Source: Comamonas phosphati
Lineage (GTDB): Bacteria; Pseudomonadota; Gammaproteobacteria; Burkholderiales; Burkholderiaceae_C
DNA: 64,000 bases
Assembly (NCBI RefSeq): GCF_014637085.1
Contig: NZ_BMEU01000008.1
Location: 62,001-126,000 of the forward strand
Direction: 5' to 3'
The translations under genes were made by a program, and so were the position numbers. The notes under the pieces were generated by a model that was not told the origin of the DNA, did not search any database, and was given only the letters and a program-made list of their open reading frames with translations. Below, one piece after another: positions 46,169 to 54,219 of the stretch (positions are counted from its first letter, which is position 1; every line of letters starts with the position of its first letter).

Positions 46169-47491
46169 CTAGCGCGTCAGCGCCATGCCGCCCTGCAGGC
46201 GTTCGGTGATGGCGCCGGCCATGTTGGCCGGCGCATTCTTGAGCAGGGCCGGCCATAGCGCCTGGGCCTGGTGCAGCAAATCCTTGAGCAGGCTGATGTG
46301 GCGCGGAACGCGCAGCAGGCCGCCGGCCTGCATGAGGGAACGCAGCCCGTCCCAGTCCAGGCGGCGCAGCCGCTCGTCGATGGCGCGGTTGACCGCGTAC
46401 TGGCCGGGCGGCGCATCGGCAAAGAATGCGGCCACGCAGACCGGGTCGTAGAGGGGCGCCAGCCGCGGATGGCGGCCGTCGGGATAGACCAGGGCCCAGT
46501 TCTTCAGATGGGCGTCGGTATTGCCCATGAGCATGAAGGCCAGCATGCGGGCCAGGAATTCGCGCGTGTCCTGCACGGGATCGGGGCTCAGCCGGTTGAG
46601 CACGCGCAGCATGGTGGCCCAGTCGCGCAGCGGCTCGGCGCCGTGGTTCTGGCCGTATTTCTGGCGCGGCGCATAGCCCAGGACCTGGTTGAACTCCTCC
46701 ATGTGGATGCGTTCGCCGCCCGGCAGGTGGTCGAAGCGCGCCACGGCCAGGATGGTGTCGAACGGCACCTGTTCTGGCAGTTCGGCCTCGGCGCGGTTCA
46801 CGATGCTGGCCTGGGCGCAACGCAGCCCCAGTGCGCCGCACAACTGGTAGCCCATGTATTCGTTTTCCACGAGGTCGGGGTGGCGGCTGGTGGGCAGCTT
46901 GAGAATGGTGCTGCCGGCGCGGCCCTGGCGGTGAACGGTGTAGCGCCGGCCGTTGTGCACGGCGCTGAACTTGGTGACCACGCCGGGCAGGGAGGCCGCA
47001 TCGGCCACGGGAAACTCCACAAAGCCCGGCTCCAGCACGTCCAGCCCCTGCGTGGTGTGCCAGTGGCGCACGGTATCGGGCACGCCGGCCTGCGGTGGCA
47101 CGGGCTCCACCTCCAGCGCTCCCATCAGGTCGTGGCCGGCGGCGGCCAGCAGCTCGAATTCATCGTCGGGTCCACAGCCGCGCTCGGCCGCCAGCCGTTC
47201 GCGGTTGTGGCCCTCGGGCAGCAGGTTCTGGAAGTACACGGACCAGCGGCCGTCCGTGCGCACCAGGCGCGCATCGCGCACCGAAGCCAGGATCTGCCGC
47301 GTCGCCGCCTCGGTTTCGCCGGTATAGCTCAGCGAGAGCGTGGGGCGCTCGCTGTCCGCTATATAGTCCTCGTCGAACGAGACACGCAATATGTCGCCGT
47401 ACTGGGACAGATGGCCGATGCCGCGCCGCCCGCCACCCTGGGCCGCAGGGCGGTGCAGGTACAGGCGCAGATAGCGGATGGAGGTGGTCAT
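46169..47491 (-). CDS. hipA: HipA family serine/threonine kinase toxin
   Basis: Toxin of a type II toxin-antitoxin pair; E. coli HipA phosphorylates glutamyl-tRNA synthetase to cause dormancy. The 440-residue protein has the N-subdomain (YFQNLLPEGHNRERLA), the P-loop-like SLPGVVTKFS (S167 is the position of the self-phosphorylated serine), the ATP-binding STILKLPTSR, the ENEYMGYQL region and the catalytic loop NTDAHLKN (324-331; D326). The downstream magnesium motif LAPLYDPVC also fits. All key residues are present, so it appears active. It starts 18 bases after the hipB stop. Confidence 0.93.
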   Translation of the reverse strand: MTTSIRYLRLYLHRPAAQGGGRRGIGHLSQYGDILRVSFDEDYIADSERPTLSLSYTGETEAATRQILASVRDARLVRTDGRWSVYFQNLLPEGHNRERLAAERGCGPDDEFELLAAAGHDLMGALEVEPVPPQAGVPDTVRHWHTTQGLDVLEPGFVEFPVADAASLPGVVTKFSAVHNGRRYTVHRQGRAGSTILKLPTSRHPDLVENEYMGYQLCGALGLRCAQASIVNRAEAELPEQVPFDTILAVARFDHLPGGERIHMEEFNQVLGYAPRQKYGQNHGAEPLRDWATMLRVLNRLSPDPVQDTREFLARMLAFMLMGNTDAHLKNWALVYPDGRHPRLAPLYDPVCVAAFFADAPPGQYAVNRAIDERLRRLDWDGLRSLMQAGGLLRVPRHISLLKDLLHQAQALWPALLKNAPANMAGAITERLQGGMALTR

Positions 47492-47509
47492 TGCGGTGAT
47501 GGCGGCGGC

Positions 47510-47806
47510 TCAGAGCCTGTCGACGATGGATGGCGGCGCGTCGGCCCCCTGCGGCTGGGCCAGGAACTTGCCACCCGACTGTATGAAGGCCTGGAGCTGC
47601 GCGCGCAGGGCCGACGGCACGGCGATCAGGTCCATGTCGAGCACGCGGGCCATCTCCTGCAGCGTGGAAAAGCGCGGGTCCACGTCGCCGGTTTCGGTGC
47701 GCTGCACGGCCATGCGCGACAGGCCTGCGCGCCCGGCCAGCTCGGCCTGGGTGATCTGGGCGGCCTTGCGTGCCAGGGCCAGGGTTTGGACAATCTCGGA
47801 AGTCAT
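47510..47806 (-). CDS. hipB: HipB-like antitoxin, Xre-type HTH
   Basis: A 98-residue antitoxin and repressor. The helix-turn-helix is LALARKAAQITQAELAGRAGLSRMAVQRTETGDVDPRFSTLQEMARVL. That block runs from residue 9 to about 56; key parts are TQAELAGRAGLS and STLQEMARVL. A proline-containing C-terminal tail would enter HipA. ATG 47806 (MTSEIVQ) is preferred because the alternative ATG 47824 lies inside the operator. It precedes hipA as usual. Confidence 0.88.
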   Translation of the reverse strand: MTSEIVQTLALARKAAQITQAELAGRAGLSRMAVQRTETGDVDPRFSTLQEMARVLDMDLIAVPSALRAQLQAFIQSGGKFLAQPQGADAPPSIVDRL

Positions 47807-47816
47807 GATGATTAAT

Positions 47817-47842
47817 GTACTCATTTTCTGGAAAATGCGTAC
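47817..47842. promoter_or_regulatory. Probable HipB operator, large inverted repeat
   Basis: Two 12-base arms, GTACTCATTTTC and GAAAATGCGTAC, separated by TG; 11 of 12 arm positions pair. It lies just upstream of the hipB start and between hipB and the divergent cardiolipin synthase gene, so it may affect both promoters. The sequence differs from the E. coli hip operator (TATCC-N8-GGATA). Confidence 0.7.
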
Positions 47843-47935
47843 TAAAAATATCTTTTTAACGAAAGATCAGCGGCTGATTTTTCTGTGCCGGCCCGGGGGA
47901 GAATAAGCGCACAGCAGCCTTCGAGGAGTTCGCAA

Positions 47936-49390
47936 TTGGATTGGATCGCTTCCCAGATCGGCCACGAGAGCGTGAGATGGTGGTTTTCCATCGGCTGGTC
48001 GTTCTACATCGTGGTGGTCAGCATCTGGATTCTGCTGCAGCGCAGCGCCCCGGTGGCCACACTGAGCTGGCTGCTGTCCATGGCGGCGCTGCCCGGCCTG
48101 GGTCTGGTGATCTATTACTTCTTCGGACCCCAGCGCCTGAAGCGCCAGCGCATCAAGCGGCTGCGCTCGCGCAAGCGCTCCAAGGTGCGGGCCAGCATGC
48201 AGAGGCTGCGCGAGCGCATGCCGGGCGGGGATCTGCGCCTGCACCAGGTGGCGCGGCTGGTGGCTGCCGCCAGCGATTTCCCGGTCAGCAGCGCGACCGG
48301 CATGCGCCTGCTGACGGGAGGCGCCGCGACCTTCGATGCCATTGCCGAGGCCGTGCGGGCGGCCCGCCACCATGTGCATCTGGAGTACTACATCTATGAG
48401 CCGGACCGGACCGGCACGGCGCTGCGCGATCTGCTGGTGGAAAAGGCCCGAGCCGGCGTGACGGTGCGGCTGCTGATCGACGCCCTGGGCTCCAAGAAGC
48501 TGGGGCGCAAGTTCCTGAAGCCGCTGCTGGAGGCCGGCGCCCAGGTGGCGCGCTTTCACGACACCAGGATAGGCCGGCGCCTGCGGCCGGTGATCAATTA
48601 CCGCACCCACCGCAAGATACTGGTCTGTGACGGGCTGGTGGGCTTCACGGGCGGCGTCAACGTCACCGATGAGGAAAACGAACGCATCCGCGGCGATGCC
48701 TACCACGATGTGCATCTGCATGTGGAAGGCCCCATCGTGAACTGGCTGCAGACGGTATTCATGGAAGACTGGGCCTACGCGCTGGAGAAAGCGCCGGCCC
48801 AGCTCGCGGTGGATGTGGAGGCGCTGCTGCCCGACATGCCCGATGGCGAGATTCCCATGCAGCTCATCACCTCGGGTCCGGACAGCGGGCTGCACGCCAT
48901 TTACCGCGCCCATCTGGCGGCCATCAACGCAGCCGAGCAGCGGGTCTGGCTGACCACGCCGTACTTCGTACCCACCGAGGCGGCGCTGGCCGCTCTGACC
49001 AATGCTTCTCTGCGTGGCGTGGACGTGCAGATACTGGTGCCGAAAAAGTCCGATTCAGCCCTGGTGACGGGCGCTGCGCGCTCCTATTTCGATGAGCTGA
49101 TCCGCAGCGGCGTGCGCGTCTACGAGTATGAGGCCCGCATGCTGCACTCCAAGACCCTGGTGGTGGACGAAAACCTCGCCATCATCGGTACGGCCAACTT
49201 CGACTACCGCAGTTTCTTCCTCAACTTCGAGGTCTGCCTCATCGGCTACGGCCCCGAGCTCAACCGGCATCTGGCCGATCAGTTCCTGGTCGATCTGCGG
49301 CAATCCCACCCGGTCTCCTATAAAAGCGAAAAAGGCCTGGGCCGGCGGCTGTTCAGCTCCGCGGCGCGGCTATGCTCGCCGCTGCTCTGA
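47936..49390 (+). CDS. cls: Cardiolipin synthase, PLD type
   Basis: Membrane enzyme joining phosphatidylglycerols to cardiolipin. Two N-terminal helices (WWFSIGWSFYIVVVSIWILL and LSWLLSMAALPGLGLVIYYF) are followed by two PLD modules with HKD motifs: THRKILVCDGLVGFTGGVNVTD (about 220-241) and LHSKTLVVDENLAIIGTANFDYRS. From TTG 47936 the protein has 484 residues; this codon has a good GAGGAG at proper spacing, whereas GTG- or ATG-like options to 47885 have none. An unusual arginine-rich stretch (RLKRQRIKRLRSRKRSKVR) follows helix 2. The sirtuin gene overlaps or directly follows its end. Confidence 0.92.
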   Translation: MDWIASQIGHESVRWWFSIGWSFYIVVVSIWILLQRSAPVATLSWLLSMAALPGLGLVIYYFFGPQRLKRQRIKRLRSRKRSKVRASMQRLRERMPGGDLRLHQVARLVAAASDFPVSSATGMRLLTGGAATFDAIAEAVRAARHHVHLEYYIYEPDRTGTALRDLLVEKARAGVTVRLLIDALGSKKLGRKFLKPLLEAGAQVARFHDTRIGRRLRPVINYRTHRKILVCDGLVGFTGGVNVTDEENERIRGDAYHDVHLHVEGPIVNWLQTVFMEDWAYALEKAPAQLAVDVEALLPDMPDGEIPMQLITSGPDSGLHAIYRAHLAAINAAEQRVWLTTPYFVPTEAALAALTNASLRGVDVQILVPKKSDSALVTGAARSYFDELIRSGVRVYEYEARMLHSKTLVVDENLAIIGTANFDYRSFFLNFEVCLIGYGPELNRHLADQFLVDLRQSHPVSYKSEKGLGRRLFSSAARLCSPLL

Positions 49391-49419
49391 GCGGGTTTCA
49401 AACAAATCTCCCTGCGGAA

Positions 49420-50262
49420 ATGACCATACCAGACACCTTGATCGACACGCGCCAGCGCTGGCTGGAATGGGGCCTGGCGCGCAGACGGCTGCTGGTGATC
49501 AGCGGCGCGGGCTGCAGCACCGAAGTCGGCATTCCCGATTACCGCGACGAGGACGGCGCCTGGAAGCGGCCCCAGCCCGTGACCTTCCAGGCCTTCATGG
49601 GCGACGAGCAGGTGAGAAAGCGCTATTGGGCGCGCAGCATGCTGGGTTGGCGCGTGATGGGCCAGGCCCGGCCCGGAACGGCCCACCAGGCCCTGGCCCT
49701 GCTGGAGCAAAAGGGCCGCATCGAGCTGCTGCTCACGCAGAATGTGGACGGGCTGCACAGCGCGGCCGGCAACCTGCAGACGCTGGACCTGCACGGCCGC
49801 ATCGATACCGTGCGCTGCATGGACTGCGGCCAGCGCCATGCGCGCGCCCATCTGCAGCAGCGCCTGCTGGAGTGCAATCCGCTGTGGGCGCGCCTGTACG
49901 CGGCGCCCGCACCCGACGGCGATGCGGACCTGGAGCACCAGGATTTCAGCGGCTTCGAGGTGCCGGCCTGCCCGCATTGCGGCACCGGCCTGCTCAAGCC
50001 CGATGTGGTGTTCTTCGGCGAATCCGTGCCGCGCGACCGCGTGCAGGCCGGCCTGGATGGCGTGGCGCGCTGCGACGGCGTGCTGATCGCGGGCTCCTCG
50101 CTCATGGTGTATTCGGGCTACCGCTTTGCGCTGGCCGCCGCCGGGCAGGGCAGGAGCCTGGTGGCCGTCAACCAGGGCCGCACGCGCGCCGACGAACTGC
50201 TGGACTTCAAGCACGCCGGCGATGTGGGCCAGGCCTTGATGGAGCTGGCGCGGGCGGCCTGA
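49420..50262 (+). CDS. NAD-dependent protein deacylase, Sir2 family (2)
   Basis: A 280-residue sirtuin. SGAGCSTEVGIPDYRDEDGAWKR is the NAD loop; TQNVDGLHSAAG, catalytic LDLHGRID, and a zinc site RCMDCG ... PACPHCG with about 55 residues between the cysteine pairs follow, then VVFFGESVP and IAGSSLMVYSGY. The long insert places it in the class II / SIRT4-like group, distinct from the sirtuin at 37012. ATG 49420 follows GCGGAA; the frame can begin at 49372 within the cls end. sbcB follows 53 bases downstream. Confidence 0.9.
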   Translation: MTIPDTLIDTRQRWLEWGLARRRLLVISGAGCSTEVGIPDYRDEDGAWKRPQPVTFQAFMGDEQVRKRYWARSMLGWRVMGQARPGTAHQALALLEQKGRIELLLTQNVDGLHSAAGNLQTLDLHGRIDTVRCMDCGQRHARAHLQQRLLECNPLWARLYAAPAPDGDADLEHQDFSGFEVPACPHCGTGLLKPDVVFFGESVPRDRVQAGLDGVARCDGVLIAGSSLMVYSGYRFALAAAGQGRSLVAVNQGRTRADELLDFKHAGDVGQALMELARAA

Positions 50263-50315
50263 GGTGGCCTGAGTTTTCGCGGCGGGCATTCGGTTCGCGG
50301 GCATACTTCGGCCCC

Positions 50316-51755
50316 ATGGCTCATACCTTCTTCTGGCACGACTACGAAACCTTTGGCGCCCAGCCGCGCTACGACCGGCCCGCGCAATTCGCGGGCATAC
50401 GCACGGATGAGCAGCTCAACGAAATCGGTGCGCCCGTCATGTGGTACTGCCGGCCGGCCAACGACTATCTGCCCGATCCGCAATCCTGCCTGATCACGGG
50501 CATCACGCCCCAGCAGGCGCTGGAGCACGGCATTCCCGAGGCCGAGTTCTCGGCCCGCATCGAGGCCGAGCTGGCCCAGGCCGGCACCGTGGGCGTGGGC
50601 TACAACACCATACGCTTCGACGACGAGATCACGCGCTTCATGTTCTGGCGCAACCTCACCGATCCCTATGCACGCGAATGGCAGAACGGCTGTGGCCGCT
50701 GGGATCTGCTGGACGTGGTGCGTATGGTCTATGCGCTGCGGCCCGAGGGCATAACATGGCCGACCAAGGAAGACGGCAGTGCGAGCTTCAAGCTCGAGGA
50801 TCTGGCCCGCGCCAACGGCCTGCTGCACGAGCAGGCCCACGATGCCTTGAGCGATGTGCGTGCCACGATTGCGCTGGCAAGGTTGATCCGCGACAAGCAG
50901 CCGCGCCTGTTCGACTTTGCCTTCGGTCTGCATAAGAAAGATGCGGCGCTGCGCGAGATGGGCCTGCCTGCCACGCAGCAGCATGCGCGCCCGTTCCTGC
51001 ATGTGACGGGCATGATCCGCCCCGAGCGCGGCTGCATCGCCATGATGTGGCCGCTGGCCACGCACCCGGTCAACAAGAACGAGGTCATCTGCTGGGATCT
51101 GTCGCAAGACCCCGGCGAGCTGGCCGGCATCAGCGCCGAAGACCTGCGCCTGCGCCTGTTCACACGCCAGGCCGATCTGCCCGAGGGCGTGGCGCGCCTG
51201 CCCATCAAGAGCATCCACGTCAACAAGTCGCCCATGGTGGTGGGCAGCCTCAAGACCCTGAGCCCGGCCATGGCCGAGAAGTGGGGCATGGACATGGAGC
51301 AAAGCCTCAAGCACGCGGCCGTGGCGCGCGATCTGCCCGACATGAGCGCGCAGTGGAAGGCCGTGTTCACGCGAGAAGCCGGCGAGCCTCTTGATGCGGA
51401 TCAGGACCTGTACGGCGGTTTTGTGGGCAACGAAGACCGCCGCGGCCTCATGCAGATCAAAAAGCTCTCGCCTCAGGAGCTGGCGCTGGACAAGACCGGT
51501 TTTGACGATGCCCGTCTGACGGAGCTGGTCTGGCGCTACCGCGCGCGCAACTTCCCGGCGACGCTGACCGAGGCAGAGCGCCGGCGCTGGGAACAGCACC
51601 GCGTGGCCTGTTTGATCGAAGGGCAGGGCGGGGCGCGCACGGCCGAGCAGATGTTCGCCATGATCGATGCGCTGTCGGAGACCGCGGACGAGCGCGGCGA
51701 GGAGATCCTGGGCGATCTCTACGACTACGGCTGTGCGCTGGTGCCCGAAGATTGA
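50316..51755 (+). CDS. sbcB: Exodeoxyribonuclease I
   Basis: Removes nucleotides 3'-to-5' from single-stranded DNA and works in recombination and mismatch repair. The 479-residue protein has the DEDD exonuclease residues: HDYETFG (D, E), GYNTIRFDDEITR (D) and EQAHDALSDVRATIALA (H, D). An SH3-like domain and helical C-terminus follow (SIHVNKSPMVVG; ELVWRYRARNFPATLTEAERRRW). ATG 50316 gives MAHTFFWHDYETFG, right at the fold start; a much longer frame reaching back to 49128 is an artefact. Length and motifs match E. coli ExoI. Confidence 0.95.
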   Translation: MAHTFFWHDYETFGAQPRYDRPAQFAGIRTDEQLNEIGAPVMWYCRPANDYLPDPQSCLITGITPQQALEHGIPEAEFSARIEAELAQAGTVGVGYNTIRFDDEITRFMFWRNLTDPYAREWQNGCGRWDLLDVVRMVYALRPEGITWPTKEDGSASFKLEDLARANGLLHEQAHDALSDVRATIALARLIRDKQPRLFDFAFGLHKKDAALREMGLPATQQHARPFLHVTGMIRPERGCIAMMWPLATHPVNKNEVICWDLSQDPGELAGISAEDLRLRLFTRQADLPEGVARLPIKSIHVNKSPMVVGSLKTLSPAMAEKWGMDMEQSLKHAAVARDLPDMSAQWKAVFTREAGEPLDADQDLYGGFVGNEDRRGLMQIKKLSPQELALDKTGFDDARLTELVWRYRARNFPATLTEAERRRWEQHRVACLIEGQGGARTAEQMFAMIDALSETADERGEEILGDLYDYGCALVPED

Positions 51756-51810
51756 GCGCCGCTGCGACCGCAGATCAGCGGCGCATGAAACTGGCGTGTT
51801 CCAAGTCAGA

Positions 51811-51888
51811 GACATCGAGCAAGGGCCGCCCCGCAGCGAGGATGTCGTCCCCCTTCCAGGGGGAAGCGGCGTAGCCGCTAGGGGGTTA
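51811..51888 (+). repeat. GC-rich dispersed intergenic repeat, copy 4
   Basis: GACATCGAGCAAGGGCCGCC, then CCGCAGCGAGGATGTCGTCC, a CCCCTTCCAGGGGG hairpin, and GCGGCGTAGCCGCTAGGGGG. It lies between convergent sbcB and the SpmAB gene, ending on the stop codon of the latter. The cleanest copy in the window; both internal hairpins are perfect. Confidence 0.8.
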
Positions 51889-53115
51889 GCCAAAAAATTT
51901 GTAGCACACGGCAATCGCGGCCACCACGCCGGCCAGCTCGGCCACCAGCGCGCAGGCCACGGCATGGCGGGCGCGCTGTATGCCCACGGCGCCGAAGTAC
52001 ACGGCCAGCACGTAGAAGGTGGTCTCGGTGCTGCCTTGCACGGTGGCGGCCGTCAGCGCGGCAAAGCTGTCCACGCCATGGCTTTGCATGGTCTCGATCA
52101 GCATGGCACGCGCGGCGCTGCCTGAGAAGGGCTTGACCAGCGCTGTGGGCAGGGCATCGACAAAGCGCGCATCCATGCCCACGGCATCGACCACCCAGCG
52201 TATGCCCGAGAGCACGTATTCCAGCGCCCCCGAGGCGCGGAACACGCCCACGGCGCAGAGCATGGCCACGAGATAGGGCAGCAACCCCCTGGCCACGTCG
52301 AAGCCTTCCTTGGCACCTTCGATGAAGCTGTCGTACACGGCCGCTTTTTTGTACGCGCCCAGGGCCACGAACAGCACGACCAGCGCGAACAGCGTGAGAT
52401 TGCCCATGAGCGAGGACAGGTGGGCCAGCGCTGCAGCGCTGAGCGTGGTGAGAAAGGCCATGAAGGCCGCCAGGGCCAGTCCCACGGGCAGCAGATAGGC
52501 CAGCACCACGGGGCTGAACAGCGGCAGGCGTTGCACCACGGCGACGCTCAGCAGGCCGACCAGTGTGGAGGCCGAGGTGGCCAGCAAAATCGGCAGAAAG
52601 ACCAGCGTCGGGTCGGGCGCGCCCTGCTGCAGGCGGTACATGAAGATGGTGACGGGCAGCAGCGTGAGCGAGGAGGCGTTGAGCACCAGGAACAGGATTT
52701 GCGCATTGGTGGCGGTGTCCGGGCGCGGGTTGAGCTCCTGCAGCGCGCGCATGGCCTTGAGGCCCATGGGCGTGGCCGCATTGTCCAGGCCCAGGCCGTT
52801 GGCCGCGAAGTTCAGCGTGATCAGTCCCAGGGCCGGGTGGCCGCGCGGCACCTCGGGCATGAGCTTGGCAAACAGCGGGCCCAGCATGCGGGCCAGCCAT
52901 TCCACGATGCCGGCCTTTTCCGCGATGCGCAGAAAGCCCAGCCACAGCGTGAGCGTGCCGAACAGCAGCACCATGACCTCGACCGAGAGCCTGGCCATGG
53001 CGAACAAGGCCTGCACCATGGTGGCAAACACTTCGGCCTGGCCGCCGATCAGCCATTGCGCGAATGCGGCAACGGCTGCCACGAGAAAAAAGCCTAGCCA
53101 CAAGGCATTGAGCAT
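51886..53115 (-). CDS. Fused SpmA-SpmB-like nucleoside-recognition membrane protein
   Basis: A 409-residue protein. The first half matches SpmA (VEVMVLLFGTLTLWLGFLRIAEKAGIVEWLARMLGPLF in pieces, with LPEVPRGHPA-like KLMPEVPRGHPALGLITLNFAANGLGLDNAATPMG). The second half matches SpmB (YDSFIEGAKEGFDVARGLLPYLVAMLCAVGVF and VKPFSGSAARAM, then TVQGSTETTFYVLAVYFGAVGIQRARHA). In Bacillus these are two genes for spore-core dehydration; in Gram-negatives the fused form has unknown function. ATG 53115 (MLNALWLGF) is the natural start; the frame runs to 53181. Confidence 0.9.
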   Translation of the reverse strand: MLNALWLGFFLVAAVAAFAQWLIGGQAEVFATMVQALFAMARLSVEVMVLLFGTLTLWLGFLRIAEKAGIVEWLARMLGPLFAKLMPEVPRGHPALGLITLNFAANGLGLDNAATPMGLKAMRALQELNPRPDTATNAQILFLVLNASSLTLLPVTIFMYRLQQGAPDPTLVFLPILLATSASTLVGLLSVAVVQRLPLFSPVVLAYLLPVGLALAAFMAFLTTLSAAALAHLSSLMGNLTLFALVVLFVALGAYKKAAVYDSFIEGAKEGFDVARGLLPYLVAMLCAVGVFRASGALEYVLSGIRWVVDAVGMDARFVDALPTALVKPFSGSAARAMLIETMQSHGVDSFAALTAATVQGSTETTFYVLAVYFGAVGIQRARHAVACALVAELAGVVAAIAVCYKFFG

Positions 53116-53341
53116 GGAAATATCTTCTGGTTTTGCGTGAGTCAGCGCGATTGTGGCGCCATCCGCGCCGGTCGCCGCCAAAATTTGGCCAGAACCGAAC
53201 CTGAAGGTAGTTTGGGGCTGTCAAGCTCTGGCCCTGGACATGGCATGGCCGCAGCGGCGGGTGTATAACCGCGCTTCGCAATTTTTCAGCCGGCCGAGCG
53301 GCAAGCTACGGCCATCCTCCACTCATCAAGGAATCGCACCC

Positions 53342-54046
53342 ATGGGCGCGCAATGGAAAGCAAAGGGCAAGGCACTGGTGGCCGACGCCAAAGGCAAGCT
53401 GTTCGGCAAGCTGGTCAAGGAAATCACGGTCGCAGCCCGTCTCGGCGGCGGCGACCCTGCCGCAAACTCCCGACTGCGCATGGCCGTTGAAGCTGCCCGC
53501 AAGGCTTCCATGCCCAAGGACACGCTGGACCGAGCCGTCAAGAAGGGCTCGGGTGCCGGCGCCGATGCCGTCAACTACTCCAGCGTGCTCTTCGAAGGCT
53601 ATGCGCCGCACCGCGTGCCGGTGATGGTCGAATGCCTGACCGACAATCCCAACCGCACGGCACCCAATATGCGTGTGTGCTTCCGCAAGGGCCAGCTGAC
53701 GGCCGTGGCCTGGGATTTCGACCATGTGGGCATGATCGAGGGCGAACCCGAGGGCGGCGCCGACGTGGAACTGGCGGCCATAGAGGCGGGGGCCCAGGAC
53801 TTCGAGCCGGGCGACGAAGAGGGCGTGACCCTGTTCATCACCGAACCCACCGATCTGGACACCGTCTCCAAGGCCCTGCCCGAGCAAGGCATCAAGGTGC
53901 TGTCGGCCAAGCTGGGCTACAAGGCCAAGAATCCCGTCAGCATGTCCAGCCTCTCTGCCGAGCAGCAGGAGGAGGTGCAGGCCTTCCTGGCCGGCCTGGA
54001 AAACGACGACGACGTGCAGAACGTCTATGCCGGCCTGGTGGACTGA
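53342..54046 (+). CDS. YebC/PmpR family protein
   Basis: A 234-residue protein of the YebC/TACO1 family. Conserved blocks: [68 protein letters not shown] (shown as the usual N-terminal pattern; key parts [10 protein letters not shown] and NSRLRMAV), [22 protein letters not shown] and the acidic C-terminal [10 protein letters not shown]. Long annotated as a transcription regulator; members have also been linked to translation of proline stretches. Most homologues begin MAGHSKW; here it is MGAQWKA, the second, less common subgroup. Followed by a strong terminator. Confidence 0.93.
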   Translation: MGAQWKAKGKALVADAKGKLFGKLVKEITVAARLGGGDPAANSRLRMAVEAARKASMPKDTLDRAVKKGSGAGADAVNYSSVLFEGYAPHRVPVMVECLTDNPNRTAPNMRVCFRKGQLTAVAWDFDHVGMIEGEPEGGADVELAAIEAGAQDFEPGDEEGVTLFITEPTDLDTVSKALPEQGIKVLSAKLGYKAKNPVSMSSLSAEQQEEVQAFLAGLENDDDVQNVYAGLVD

Positions 54047-54065
54047 TAGCCCCTCCCGGGGATGG

Positions 54066-54096
54066 AAAAGGAGCTGCGTTGTCGCAGCTCCTTTTT
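54066..54096 (+). terminator. Rho-independent terminator of the yebC-type gene
   Basis: Stem AAAAGGAGCTGCG / CGCAGCTCCTTTT with a four-base loop, followed by further T, 20 bases after the stop codon. Confidence 0.9.
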
Positions 54097-54219
54097 GTAT
54101 CGGCGAAGCAGCCAAAGAAGGCGCGGATGCAGTCTGGGTCAAAACGTCGTGTCGGGAAAGAGCGGCGTCTTGAAAACAGTGTATCTTGGTCGCCGGTCAC
54201 AACAGCAAGAAACACAACT

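Noticed and set aside
49128-50315. N-terminal extension of sbcB back into cls and the sirtuin gene
   Set aside because: The ExoI fold starts at MAHTFFWHDYETFG (50316); the upstream part is another frame of two real genes.
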